Shown here: piece by piece, positions 1 to 7,818 of the stretch
Layout: each line of letters starts with the position of its first letter
Position numbering within the stretch: position 1 is the first letter of the stretch
NCBI GenBank assembly: GCA_022781925.1
Contig: JALESO010000050.1
Span: forward strand, 1 to 47,485
Reading direction: 5' to 3'
DNA length: 47,485 bases
Source: Lachnospiraceae bacterium
GTDB lineage: Bacteria; Bacillota; Clostridia; Lachnospirales; Lachnospiraceae
Made by a program: the position numbers and the translations under genes
Notes under the pieces: model-generated
Told to the model about the DNA's origin: nothing
Database searches by the model: none
What the model saw: the letters and a program-made list of their open reading frames with translations, nothing else

Positions 1-282
1 ATAGTTCCATGCATTCTGCAGACGCATCTCAAAAAATGCCTCATCAATCTCCTGATCCACATGTCTCGTCAGCAGACGCACACGGATCTTGGAATTCTGA
101 TTGATATAGCCTTTTCCCATGGGATAACCGTCAAAATCATGCACGCTCACAATATCACCATTATGGAAACGTCCTGTGATCGTCTCAATCTCATTATTAA
201 AAACCCAGGCTCCGCCTGCTTTGATTGTGCGTCCCTCGCCTTTTTTCAGTGTTACAATTGCCAGCTTTTCCTGTTTTATCAT
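1..282 (-). CDS. RlmI-like class I rRNA methyltransferase, N-terminal part (cut by window edge)
   Basis: Only the first 94 codons are in the window; the gene runs off the left edge. The protein starts MIKQEKLAIVTLKKGEG and continues with AGGAWVFNNEI and GYINQNSKIRVRLL. This is the layout of the N-terminal PUA domain of the RlmI/YccW family of 23S rRNA cytosine-C5 methyltransferases, which begins with a Lys/Gly-rich strand, an HPWVF-like motif and an S-I-R-R strand. The catalytic SAM domain would lie outside the window, so function rests on the PUA part alone. The gene is read after nudC in the same direction, 142 bases downstream of it. An AGGAG lies about 13 bases before the ATG, a long spacing. 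Confidence 0.8.
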   Translation of the reverse strand, partial: MIKQEKLAIVTLKKGEGRTIKAGGAWVFNNEIETITGRFHNGDIVSVHDFDGYPMGKGYINQNSKIRVRLLTRHVDQEIDEAFFEMRLQNAWNY

Positions 283-424
283 ATTGTTTTCTATACTCCT
301 ACCGCTTTTTCTTACCTGTCTGTTATCTGTTATCAATTATATTTTTTACCATTTTATACTTTTGCAGTTTTCTTTTTCACTTACTCAGATATTGCATGTG
401 TGATGCACCGGTTCCTCCGTCTTT

Positions 425-1369
425 TTACAGGCAGAGATGTCCGTGCTCTGTCATATCCTGCTTAAACTTGCAGATCATCTCATTGGTCAGTGCAAAATTA
501 TCCGGAATCTCAAAAATTTCTTCCGGTGTCACCCATTTTGCCATCGCCAGTTCATCTTCCTGAATGACAATATCGTCTACCCCGTCCAGTTCACAGAAAA
601 ATCCGAACAACAGGCTCTCAGAATAAGGCCATGGCTGACTCTTATAATATCTCAGATTTTTCACATGCAGATGGGTTTCTTCATAAACTTCCCGGGCAAC
701 GGTTTCCTCAATGGTCTCGCCGATTTCTGCAAAACCGGCGATCAGGGCATAATGATCCCGAAATCCGTTTTTATACCAGCTTACCAGAATCTTTCCCTCA
801 TGCATCACACCCACGATCACACAGGGGCAGATCTTGGGATATTCCATCTGACCGCAGACCGGACAACGCATCATCCGTTCCCGTTCATCCGGAATCATCC
901 GGGTACCGCAGCCACCGCAAAACCGATGTGCCGCATACCATCCTGCCAGCTGCGCACCCACAAGTCCCGCATAACACAGATGCTGTGGCGCAGCACCCCG
1001 GAGATACCGGGTCGTTTCATAATGAAATACCATCGCTTCTGTCAGAGTCTCTCCCGGTTCTGACACGGCCTCTTCCCGCTGTGTTGCCGCACTCTGACAA
1101 AGATGTGTCAGATTCAGTTCTTCCCGCTCCTTATACTGATGCTGCTGGTAAAGAAAAAAACGTTCCTCACCAACAGCAAACAGATACACAAACCGATCTC
1201 CGTTCTGTACCTGCGGTTTTATCTGTGCATAACGTGGAAAACAAATATCATTCTGTGTGCCACGCACCAGTATCTTCCGATCCTGCATGCAGATTATCCA
1301 ATCATCTTTTTCCGGCTGTATATTATGCCATTCATTGTATAAATGCAATGGTGCGATATCCTGTATCAT
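425..1369 (-). CDS. nudC: NAD+ diphosphatase / NADH pyrophosphatase (Nudix)
   Basis: A 314-residue Nudix hydrolase expected to split NAD(H) into NMN(H) and AMP; the family also removes NAD caps from RNA. A zinc ribbon has Cys151, Cys154, Cys169 and Cys172. The Nudix box runs from Gly212 through Glu218, Arg226-Glu227 and Glu230-Glu231. The family-specific SQPWP motif is at 244-248, which separates NudC from other Nudix enzymes. One oddity: the conserved glycine near the end of the Nudix box is His233. The N-terminal part (1-140) is poorly conserved, as is usual. It lies 44 bases downstream of the dCMP deaminase gene and is probably cotranscribed with it. Confidence 0.9.
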   Translation of the reverse strand: MIQDIAPLHLYNEWHNIQPEKDDWIICMQDRKILVRGTQNDICFPRYAQIKPQVQNGDRFVYLFAVGEERFFLYQQHQYKEREELNLTHLCQSAATQREEAVSEPGETLTEAMVFHYETTRYLRGAAPQHLCYAGLVGAQLAGWYAAHRFCGGCGTRMIPDERERMMRCPVCGQMEYPKICPCVIVGVMHEGKILVSWYKNGFRDHYALIAGFAEIGETIEETVAREVYEETHLHVKNLRYYKSQPWPYSESLLFGFFCELDGVDDIVIQEDELAMAKWVTPEEIFEIPDNFALTNEMICKFKQDMTEHGHLCL

Positions 1370-1413
1370 CTCTTTCGTTTACCTGCCTTGTTCTTATTCC
1401 ATTTCCCATTGTA

Positions 1414-1902
1414 TCAATATCCAAAGGTTCCAGCCAGCGATTCGTCATCATCGATCCACTGCTGCACCCGGATCATCCGGTACTCATCCTTGGAATCCCG
1501 GATATATACCCGGTCGATACCTGCATTGATGATCATTCGCTTACACATGGAACAGCTGTTGGAATTTTTGACATATTCCCCGGTATCCACTTCTTTTCCC
1601 ACCAGATATAAGGTACTTCCGATCATTTTGCCTCTGGAAGCACTGATAATGGCATTTGCCTCCGCATGCACACTGCGGCAAAGCTCATAGCGCTCTCCTC
1701 TGGGCACATTCATCTTCTGCCGGATGCAGACGCCCAGATCCGAACAGTTTTTTCTGCCCCTTGGTGCTCCCACATAACCGGTGGAAATTACTTCATCATT
1801 TTTCACAATGACTGCACCGTAATGCCGGCGCAGGCAGGTTCCTCTCTGTCCGACGATTTCAGCCAGATCCAGATAATAATTGATTTTATCCCGACGTTCC
1901 AA
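1414..1902 (-). CDS. dCMP deaminase family protein (ComEB-like)
   Basis: A 162-residue zinc-dependent cytidine/deoxycytidylate deaminase, which converts dCMP to dUMP for thymidylate synthesis. The zinc site is visible as His79-Ala-Glu81 (HAEANAI), with Glu81 as proton shuttle, and Cys117/Cys120 in SCSMCKRMI. The N-terminal part, with TCLRRHYGAVIVKNDEVIS and GYVGAPRG, is typical of the Firmicute ComE operon protein 2 / dCMP deaminase group. No com genes are next to it. It is the first gene of a minus-strand run with nudC and the RlmI-like gene. Confidence 0.92.
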   Translation of the reverse strand: MERRDKINYYLDLAEIVGQRGTCLRRHYGAVIVKNDEVISTGYVGAPRGRKNCSDLGVCIRQKMNVPRGERYELCRSVHAEANAIISASRGKMIGSTLYLVGKEVDTGEYVKNSNSCSMCKRMIINAGIDRVYIRDSKDEYRMIRVQQWIDDDESLAGTFGY

Positions 1903-2075
1903 CGCTTACTCCTTCCTACTACTCCTTTATTCCCCTTGTCATTCTGTGAATCTTTCGATCTTCTTAAATAATATCTTATAAAATAACAATCTTAAATAAT
2001 ATAAACTCTGTCCTGATTTTTCTGCAAAACAACTTTTCCGTGCATTACCGCCACTTGTTTCGTTCCATAATATCC

Positions 2076-3623
2076 TTACAGATAGTTTGCAGCAACCGCA
2101 TCGATTCCTTCCGGATTCTGTGCTGCCCATTTTTCATAATCCATACCGGAAGCTGCTACCGCCTGGCCGAGTGCTACCAGAAACTGCGGTATCACAGCCT
2201 CTTCCATCGTTCCAATCTCACGGCCCATTCGCTCTTCGCCCTGACGCTCCGCGCCGTTTGCAAACAGCACAAATGCATTTTTCGGCTGATCATCCACTCG
2301 TTTTACCGCTCCTCTGAAACCGATCACACCGGTCTGATGTGTACCGCAGGAAGACGGACAGCCGGATATATGGATCTGCGGCAGTGCGCCATTCGGTATT
2401 TCCGCTTCTCGCACTGCTTCCACACATGCACGCAGCAATGCCTGGGAATCACGCAGTCCCACCTGACAGATGGATGCGCCGATACAGCTGACACTTGTCT
2501 CAAAAATGCTCTCTGCACTGTCAGGTGTTGCAGCCAGCACCTTCTCAGCTTCCGCTCCGGTCAGATTGATGATATATGCCGTCTCATCCGGAGCAAGACG
2601 GATTTCCACATCCTCCATGTCCTGAATCGCATCAGAAAGTGCACACAGTTCTTCTACTTTCGGCTGTCCTCCGATCGGATGCCAGATAACGGTATACAGC
2701 ATTTCGTTCTGTTTCTGTGGTAAAATACGCGGACCGGAAACGCGGACGCCATCCCCTTTTTTGGTAACCGGCTCTTCCTTCACGGATATTTTCAGATCTT
2801 CCCCGGAAGCTAACACCTCAGCCAGTTTTTCCTGATATGCTTTCACATAATTTTCCGCACCGCCACAGATTTCCTGCATATAGCGGGTTCTCGCCTTTCC
2901 GCGGTTCTCATAATTTCCATGCGCACGGAATGTCAGCCACATTGCTTTGATGTAATACAGGATCATCTCCGGTTCCACCGCTTCTGCCACCTTTACACCA
3001 AATCGCGCATTGTTGCCAAGGCCACCGGCACTGTACACATCAAATTTTCCTTCTTTTGTTGCCACAAAACCAAGATCACGATACGTTGCATGTGGAATAT
3101 TTTTCGGGGAATTTGAAAAACATACCTTCAACTTACGCGGCATTTTCTCTGCATTAATAAACGTCATCAAATATTCTCCGGCAGCTTCCGCCCACGGACG
3201 CACATCAAAATACTCATCCGCCTCCACGCCGGATAGCGGGGAACACATCACATTTCGTGGGAAATCTCCGCCGCCGCCCATAGTTACAATTCCAACATCC
3301 AGTGCATCTTCCATGATCTGGCACAGTTCCTCTTGCTGCAGATCATGAAGCTGGATCGTTTCACAGGTAGTAAAATGTGCTTTTTTTACATTGTATCTTC
3401 GGATAGACTCTGCGATAAATGCAAGCTTTTCCTTCGTCACCCGGCCTGCCGTCATACGCAGACGCAGCATACTTGCTTTTCCATCCTTCTGGGCATAACT
3501 GCCATATCGTCCGGAATATCCCTTGTAATCCCCTTTGCTCATCTCTCCATTATAAAACGCTTTTGTTTTTTCCCTGAAATCCGGCATATCTGCCTTCCAT
3601 GACTGTGCATCTATTTTTTTCAT
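2076..3623 (-). CDS. siroheme/4Fe-4S nitrite or sulfite reductase
   Basis: A 515-residue single-chain reductase of the ferredoxin-type nitrite/sulfite reductase family. The siroheme-Fe4S4 ligands are clear: Cys380 and Cys386 (C-X5-C in SCIGASICQVG) and Cys422 and Cys426 (C-X3-C in SGCPSSCGTHQ). The usual two-fold ferrodoxin-like repeat is visible, with a first half around MLRLRMTAGRVTKEKL and GGGGDFPRNVMCSPL and a second half starting near residue 300. Sequence alone does not separate six-electron reduction of nitrite from reduction of sulfite. No cysG/hemA-type siroheme genes or electron-donor subunits lie next to it. A small unknown gene lies 65 bases upstream in the same direction. Confidence 0.88.
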   Translation of the reverse strand: MKKIDAQSWKADMPDFREKTKAFYNGEMSKGDYKGYSGRYGSYAQKDGKASMLRLRMTAGRVTKEKLAFIAESIRRYNVKKAHFTTCETIQLHDLQQEELCQIMEDALDVGIVTMGGGGDFPRNVMCSPLSGVEADEYFDVRPWAEAAGEYLMTFINAEKMPRKLKVCFSNSPKNIPHATYRDLGFVATKEGKFDVYSAGGLGNNARFGVKVAEAVEPEMILYYIKAMWLTFRAHGNYENRGKARTRYMQEICGGAENYVKAYQEKLAEVLASGEDLKISVKEEPVTKKGDGVRVSGPRILPQKQNEMLYTVIWHPIGGQPKVEELCALSDAIQDMEDVEIRLAPDETAYIINLTGAEAEKVLAATPDSAESIFETSVSCIGASICQVGLRDSQALLRACVEAVREAEIPNGALPQIHISGCPSSCGTHQTGVIGFRGAVKRVDDQPKNAFVLFANGAERQGEERMGREIGTMEEAVIPQFLVALGQAVAASGMDYEKWAAQNPEGIDAVAANYL

Positions 3624-3688
3624 GTATTACGATTCCTCTCTGTTATTCATTTTTTATCTTTCATTTTCTTTATTATTCATTTTCTCGA

Positions 3689-4123
3689 TCAGTCATCTTC
3701 TGTGGCATTCGTCTTCTCTGTGATCAGGCCAATCTGTCGAAAAATCGGATACAGATAGCTTGCCCCGAACGTGCCTATCTTCTTTGGTCCGCTGATCACC
3801 GCTCCCTGTGCCTGCTTCTCCAGCACACGTCTGGCCGACAGCACGACCGTGGCCTGCGTGATCGATTTTTCCTTGCGGTTCACAAACATCTCGTGTCCGT
3901 TGATAATATAAGTAAAAGGGATCCCTTTCACCGTACAGAAATAAGTCTGTTCCAGTTCGCATAAAACCTGCCACAGAACTTCTGCGGATAAATTTTCCGG
4001 ACAATTTCGTATCTCAGATAAATGTGTTTTCCATGCGTCCAATACCTTATTCACACGCTCTGAATCCATTGTATTCTTATCTTTCCTATCAGAATATATA
4101 TCAGATCTTATCTCCGCACTCAT
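3689..4123 (-). CDS. conserved hypothetical protein upstream of the sulfite/nitrite reductase
   Basis: Not recognised. The product is 144 residues, or about 126 if the internal ATG at 4069 (MDSERVNKVLDAW) is used. Neither start has a well-spaced ribosome site, so the start is open. The sequence looks soluble, with no signal peptide or membrane helix. The C-terminal half (residues about 85-135: SITQATVVLSARRVLEKQ, then SGPKKIGTFGASYLYPIF) has the look of a conserved fold with an alternating helix/strand pattern. Its position directly before the reductase suggests cotranscription, but any functional link is inference. Confidence 0.6.
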   Translation of the reverse strand: MSAEIRSDIYSDRKDKNTMDSERVNKVLDAWKTHLSEIRNCPENLSAEVLWQVLCELEQTYFCTVKGIPFTYIINGHEMFVNRKEKSITQATVVLSARRVLEKQAQGAVISGPKKIGTFGASYLYPIFRQIGLITEKTNATEDD

Positions 4124-4264
4124 ATACTTCTCTTTTCCTTCGATTGCTTCTAATTTTTCTCTATTCTAACATGATTTACAGGGGTTGTAAAATGGGAGAT
4201 CTTTGCATAACAGAAGATGATTGCTAAATAAAAAATACTTACAGATAATATGAGATAATACTCT

Positions 4265-4330
4265 GAATACCAAGTAAAGAAAATGCACCAAAGCACATTT
4301 TCTCAATCACTTTGATGCATTCGATTTGAA
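4265..4330 (-). terminator. weak hairpin terminator candidate after spoIIID
   Basis: Reading the minus strand after the spoIIID stop, an AAAATGTGC arm and a GTGCATTTT arm face each other around a 4-base loop, followed by a short T-rich tract (TCTTT). Pairing is imperfect in the upper stem, so this is a candidate only. The rest of the 4124-4330 gap is AT-rich and shows no gene. Confidence 0.35.
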
Positions 4331-4588
4331 TCAGATATGATGTTGATGAAGATATTTTTCTCTCGTCGCCATTCCCCCACGAATATGACGCTCAGATTTG
4401 TTGACATCCAGAACAACTCTTGTCTTTACAGCCAGAGCCGGACTGATCTGTCGAAGACGCTCGGTGACGTCTTTATGTACCGTCGACTTACTGATTCCAT
4501 ACTTCTTCGCAGCCTGACGCACCGTTGCATTGTTGTCTATGATATATCGCGCAATTTCCATTGCCCGTTCTTCGATATAACCTTTCAC
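4331..4588 (-). CDS. spoIIID: stage III sporulation transcriptional regulator SpoIIID
   Basis: The 85-residue product matches SpoIIID closely. It has an N-terminal KGYIEERAMEIARYI helix, the helix-turn-helix TVRQAAKKYGISKSTVHKD with the family-typical SKSTVHKD recognition helix, and the C-terminal basic segment HIRGGMATREKY. SpoIIID acts in the mother cell during sporulation as an activator and repressor downstream of sigma-E. The start codon is GTG (4588-4586). Its Shine-Dalgarno-like GGGG lies inside the 3' arm of a perfect 10-bp hairpin just upstream. A diverged copy of the first half of this gene, with the same hairpin, lies at 7625-7799. Confidence 0.93.
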   Translation of the reverse strand: MKGYIEERAMEIARYIIDNNATVRQAAKKYGISKSTVHKDVTERLRQISPALAVKTRVVLDVNKSERHIRGGMATREKYLHQHHI

Positions 4589-4649
4589 TCAAATCCCCGC
4601 ATAGTTTGCTTTTTTACAATCTATGCGGGGAGATGTTGATGTATGTCTA
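4475..4649. repeat. 175-bp direct repeat, copy 1 (spoIIID 5' half plus leader)
   Basis: This segment aligns without gaps to 7625-7799, at a constant offset of 3150 bases. I count about six substitutions (roughly 97% identity). It covers the first half of spoIIID, its start region and the upstream hairpin. Both copies have the same orientation and enclose the RloAB defence pair and a pseudogene patch. Confidence 0.9.
4594..4630 (-). promoter_or_regulatory. 10-bp perfect hairpin covering the spoIIID ribosome site
   Basis: On the minus strand CCCCGCATAG and CTATGCGGGG form a perfect 10-bp inverted repeat with a 16-base loop. The GGGG of the second arm ends 6 bases before the GTG start of spoIIID and is the only ribosome-site-like sequence there. 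No T-run follows on either strand, so it is not a rho-independent terminator. It could hide the ribosome site (inference). The same hairpin is present in the partial duplicate at 7744-7780 with both arms unchanged and one base changed in the loop. Confidence 0.55.
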
Positions 4650-4694
4650 CCGTTACCCCTTATAATTCAAAAATTATAAGATAAAAAATTTCTT

Positions 4695-5399
4695 TTATAA
4701 AAAGCATTTCTTCTGTTCTTCCGGCAAATACTTCGCCAGCTCCTCGACTAACTCATACACTGTCGTCCCCGGTGCTATCTCCGTCGGTGTCTTCCCTTGT
4801 CCATCTTTTATGATTCGTTTCGCATACCGAATTGCTAACTTTGGACTTCCTGCATTCATTAGCACATCAAAAATATTTTTCATGTTTTTCTGATATTTTC
4901 CTATTCCCAATTCCTGAAACTTGTCATTCAAAAACTTTATATATTCCGTTCGATGATTATTTGAAACATAATATGCAAAATGCAGCATAAACCAAAATTC
5001 AATACATTCATTGCTCCATGCAGCATGATATTGAATATCCGGATTGATTTGGTTCAATTGTTCCGCCCGATGCACAACTCCATTGAAATCCTTTGCCGGG
5101 AAACTATCCTTATCATACACACACCAGATCTGTCCCTTTTCCAATTTGTTTTTCTTCACATACTTTTCTGCCTTACCGATAACCCGCATCGTTTCTGCCT
5201 GACATGGTTCAATTTCAATCAAAACCATATCCCGGTAAATCGGACTTTCTTCAATATAACGTTTAAAGCCTTCGAAGTATGATGGTTCCGTCTGCTGCCC
5301 CTCACAAAAAATATAATATCGAAATTCTTTCTTTTCCAAATATTCCTGTCGGCGTTTTTTCTTCCAGGTATCCTTCTCTTTATAGCTTCTTTTAGCCAT
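4695..5399 (-). CDS. rloB: RloB / AbiLii family protein (TOPRIM-like defence effector)
   Basis: A 234-residue RloB-family protein. Marks seen: a very basic N-terminus (MAKRSYKEKDTWKKKRRQE), the motif CEGQQTEPSYFEGF with Glu33, the acidic pair Asp96/Asp98 in VYDKDSF, and NECIEFWFMLHF at 130-141. The Glu plus D-x-D pattern is the TOPRIM-type metal site proposed for this family. RloB works with the ATPase RloA; the pair corresponds to the lactococcal abortive-infection system AbiL. Here it follows the ATPase gene with an 8-base overlap, so translation is probably coupled. Nuclease action is family inference and not shown by the sequence. Confidence 0.85.
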   Translation of the reverse strand: MAKRSYKEKDTWKKKRRQEYLEKKEFRYYIFCEGQQTEPSYFEGFKRYIEESPIYRDMVLIEIEPCQAETMRVIGKAEKYVKKNKLEKGQIWCVYDKDSFPAKDFNGVVHRAEQLNQINPDIQYHAAWSNECIEFWFMLHFAYYVSNNHRTEYIKFLNDKFQELGIGKYQKNMKNIFDVLMNAGSPKLAIRYAKRIIKDGQGKTPTEIAPGTTVYELVEELAKYLPEEQKKCFL

Positions 5400-6618
5400 T
5401 CACCGTCCCCCAATCTATAATTTTTCTGAGGTAAGGATCTGCACCGTATTTTCCCTCCAAATACTGCTTATCAAACTTAGCATCTTTACGTACAGATTCC
5501 CCCTTCTTATTTTTAAACTCTACAAGAGAATATAATTTTGAGTTCTGGTGATTTCCCTTTGCTACAAACCATATTTCATCTCTTCTGAAAACATCACTGT
5601 TCATTGTGGATAAATCATGAGATGTAAAAATAAGCTGCGCACCTTTTTTATTCTTCTCCATATTGCTGAACGTCATAATAAGATACTTGAGCAAAACAGG
5701 ATGAATCTTTGCATCCAATTCATCAATTACAAGTGTTGTTCCCATCAACAAACTTTTTGCAATAAATGGGAGTAGACCAAATAGCTTTCTGGTTCCACTG
5801 GATTCGTCAAGCAAATTCAATTCTGCTTCGTATTCATCTACTATATGTTTTGTAAACACTTCAATCCGTTCATTTTCTTTTTCTTCCACACGAAAATCTA
5901 CGATATCCAAATCCATTTCCTGAATCATCTGAAGCATTAATTTTTTTACATCTTCTGACTTCGAAACCGCCATCCGCAATTCCTGCACTGGATTTCCATA
6001 ATTCAGAAAATCAATTTCTTCATCGAACCAGTCAAGTACATCTCGAACTACCTCGTTTTTCTTGTAAGTAATTCCAAGATAAGATAATAATGGCAATGTA
6101 TCAGACACTTCATCACTGGTCTTTAGCTTTGCGAATGCACCTTTTAATACAATTTCATCTTCATCTCGTTCAAAAAGTGCTGATCTGCGTCCTGTCTCAA
6201 GCTTTATACGATCCAGTCTTTCGTACTCGATTACCTCTTTCTTCACAACCAACGCATAACGGTATTCTGCCAAAGCAGTTCTGAAAAATAATTCAAATTC
6301 TGTTGGTTCATTTATTGTTTCTTCCTCAAAAGCAAATGGCTCTATTACCAGCTTTTTCATATTTATTGCAATGTCTTCATTGTTACTTGTTGCATATAAT
6401 GGTCTCAGCACTTTTGAAACCATACTATGCAATGCTTCAAGAACATTTGATTTTCCACCACCATTTGGTCCATAAATAGCAGATACAGGCAAATACAACT
6501 CGTTATCCACATCTTTTATAATTCTGTCTTCGTGCTCAGAAATGGCGGCAGCCTGCATGTCAAATGTTACCTCATCCCGAATACTTTTAAAATTTTTCAC
6601 TGTAAATTGGCATAACAT
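5392..6618 (-). CDS. rloA: RloA / AbiLi family AAA ATPase
   Basis: A 408-residue ABC/OLD-like ATPase of the AAA15 type. Walker A is YGPNGGGKSN at about residues 49-58, Walker B is TLVIDELD near 295-301, a signature-like DESSGTRK stands before it, and the switch histidine is in FTSHDLST. I start it at 6618 (MLCQFTVKNFKS), because the GGAGG ribosome site overlaps the earlier ATG at 6633 and sits 8 bases before 6618. With RloB it makes a two-gene anti-phage abortive-infection module of the AbiL type. It has its own sigma-A-like promoter upstream. Confidence 0.88.
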   Translation of the reverse strand: MLCQFTVKNFKSIRDEVTFDMQAAAISEHEDRIIKDVDNELYLPVSAIYGPNGGGKSNVLEALHSMVSKVLRPLYATSNNEDIAINMKKLVIEPFAFEEETINEPTEFELFFRTALAEYRYALVVKKEVIEYERLDRIKLETGRRSALFERDEDEIVLKGAFAKLKTSDEVSDTLPLLSYLGITYKKNEVVRDVLDWFDEEIDFLNYGNPVQELRMAVSKSEDVKKLMLQMIQEMDLDIVDFRVEEKENERIEVFTKHIVDEYEAELNLLDESSGTRKLFGLLPFIAKSLLMGTTLVIDELDAKIHPVLLKYLIMTFSNMEKNKKGAQLIFTSHDLSTMNSDVFRRDEIWFVAKGNHQNSKLYSLVEFKNKKGESVRKDAKFDKQYLEGKYGADPYLRKIIDWGTVNG

Positions 6619-6662
6619 TTTCTTTACCTCCATTTTTCCAAACTTCTTATCTATATATCTTT

Positions 6663-6690
6663 ATTATATCCTCATTTTATGTTTTTACAA
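6663..6690 (-). promoter_or_regulatory. sigma-A-type promoter of rloAB
   Basis: Read on the minus strand: TTGTAA (6690-6685), a 16-base spacer, then TATAAT (6668-6663), about 45 bases before the rloA start. The surrounding DNA is very AT-rich. Confidence 0.65.
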
Positions 6691-6776
6691 CATATATTTG
6701 AGATAAAATCTCATATTTTTTATTATAATTTCATTTTTAACATTTTAGATCAAACTAAAATATCAAAAAACTGTTT

Positions 6777-7088
6777 TTATTTTTTGAAATACTCTACTCT
6801 AATCCGCTTTTGAGCAAATTTTCGACCTTCTCCGTCATCTGTTCCATTTTTTCCTTTAAAACCTTTTCCACCTTCACTGGCACACACATTTGCAGTTGCA
6901 TTTATAGTTGACCACTTCCGCAACTCTCCTTCGCATAGAGCTTTTTCGTCTGTAATAAGTACATATATATGTTTAGGCTTTGAAAATCCACTAAATTTAC
7001 GAACAATCCAACCAGCATCTTCCAGTTCTTTTAATGCATTTTTTACTGAGGATCTGCATTTACCCATTTTCTCAGATAGTTGCCTCAT
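6777..7088 (-). pseudogene. fragment of a winged-helix, replication-initiator-like protein
   Basis: From Met at 7088 the reading frame gives about 103 residues. Its first part, MRQLSEKMGKCRSSVKNALK then ELEDAGWIVRKFSG and PKHIYVLI, reads as a winged-helix DNA-binding domain like that at the N-terminus of plasmid/ICE RepA-type initiators and of phage replication proteins. The downstream half is low in complexity and not recognised. The frame also runs further upstream, but there it overlaps another dead gene in a different frame. It is probably a remnant left at a junction of mobile DNA. It could also be a short intact HTH protein. Confidence 0.45.
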
Positions 7089-7410
7089 ATTTTTCCATAT
7101 TAACAGTTCCATTTGCAACCATCTGCTCCGACCAAAGCTACAATGTCTCAACAGTAATAGCGATCTTTTCCAATTCATTCTGGATATCTACGAAATCTTC
7201 TATCTTTGAATCATCGATTATTCCATCATCAGTTATTCCTATTAGTCTGCGCTGATTATACTGAACAGTATTCAGAGAATCTACCAGGCATAGTACAATT
7301 TTCGAAAGCTCCTATATCTTAACTTCTGGAACATACTGCCGTCCAATCGGACATTGATTAGAACAATAATAATTGCATAATTCCGGTAACTTATACTTTT
7401 TAAAAACTAT
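7072..7410 (-). pseudogene. dead paralogue of the regulator at 17277-17792
   Basis: Translating the minus strand from about 7405 gives YKLPELCNYYCSNQCPIG, then RQYVPEV, a TAG stop (7314-7312), ELSKIVLCLVDSLN, ITDDGIIDDSKIEDF, a second TAG (7140-7138) and a short tail to a TGA at 7072. This aligns over its whole length with the C-terminal two thirds of the intact gene at 17277 (YKRPDLCNYYCSHKCAIG, DRYVPEV, ELSSIILETIASLN, ITRDGKITDDEIKDF). The N-terminal HTH part is missing, and two internal stops make it a pseudogene. Confidence 0.82.
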
Positions 7411-7624
7411 CTTATCATTTTTCCGTAGAAATAGCGACCCTTAATATTTCAAATCTAGTTTTTAGTAAATTATAAACAACCATCTTACTCTAAACTTCAA
7501 ACACAAAACAAAAGCAAGCTTAAAAGAACCTCTCCCCAGAAATATCCCTTCAAGCCTGCTTTTTCCACACCTTATTTAATTGAATATATCATATTCACAT
7601 TCCGTTCTATATCGTTACAACCGC
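7411..7624. other. AT-rich gap with no gene seen
   Basis: This stretch between the dead regulator paralogue and the spoIIID duplicate is AT-rich and shows no coding frame, RNA gene or strong hairpin that I can support. The change into spoIIID-like sequence at 7625 is abrupt. Confidence 0.5.
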
Positions 7625-7738
7625 ATGTACCGTCGACTTACTAATGCCATACTTTTTCGCAGCCTGACGCACCGTTGCATTGTTGTCTATGATATATCGC
7701 GCAATTTCCATTGCCCGTTCCTCGATATAACCTTTCAC
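7625..7738 (-). pseudogene. truncated spoIIID duplicate
   Basis: The first roughly 38 codons of spoIIID, from the same GTG start at 7738, through the helix-turn-helix up to STVH. The frame then leaves homology and stops soon after. The recognition helix is nearly complete but the C-terminal basic region of real SpoIIID is absent, so it cannot be a normal SpoIIID. The hairpin over the ribosome site is kept. Confidence 0.85.
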
Positions 7739-7799
7739 TCAAATCCCCGCATAGTTTGCTTTTTTATAATCTATGCGGGGAGATTTTGATGTATGTCTA
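7625..7799. repeat. 175-bp direct repeat, copy 2
   Basis: Gap-free match to 4475-4649 at an offset of 3150. The left edge is sharp: at 7624 homology to spoIIID stops in the middle of the gene, just after the SKSTVH segment. The right edge is just before the sequence running into the cyclic-phosphate receiver gene. Confidence 0.9.
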
Positions 7800-7818
7800 T
7801 ATTGAAACTTAATCTCAC

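Noticed and set aside
631-1611. 326-codon plus-strand open frame across nudC and the deaminase gene
   Set aside because: It runs opposite two well-supported genes and shows Pro/His/Ser-rich shadow composition.
4594-4630. Hairpin before spoIIID as a terminator of an upstream gene
   Set aside because: No T-run follows the stem on either strand, and its 3' arm is the ribosome site of spoIIID, so control of translation fits better.
4695-6618. AAA ATPase plus TOPRIM-like pair read as a PARIS (AriAB) system
   Set aside because: The small partner has the RloB signature (CEGQQTEPSYF, VYDKDSF) and not the DUF4435 layout of AriB.
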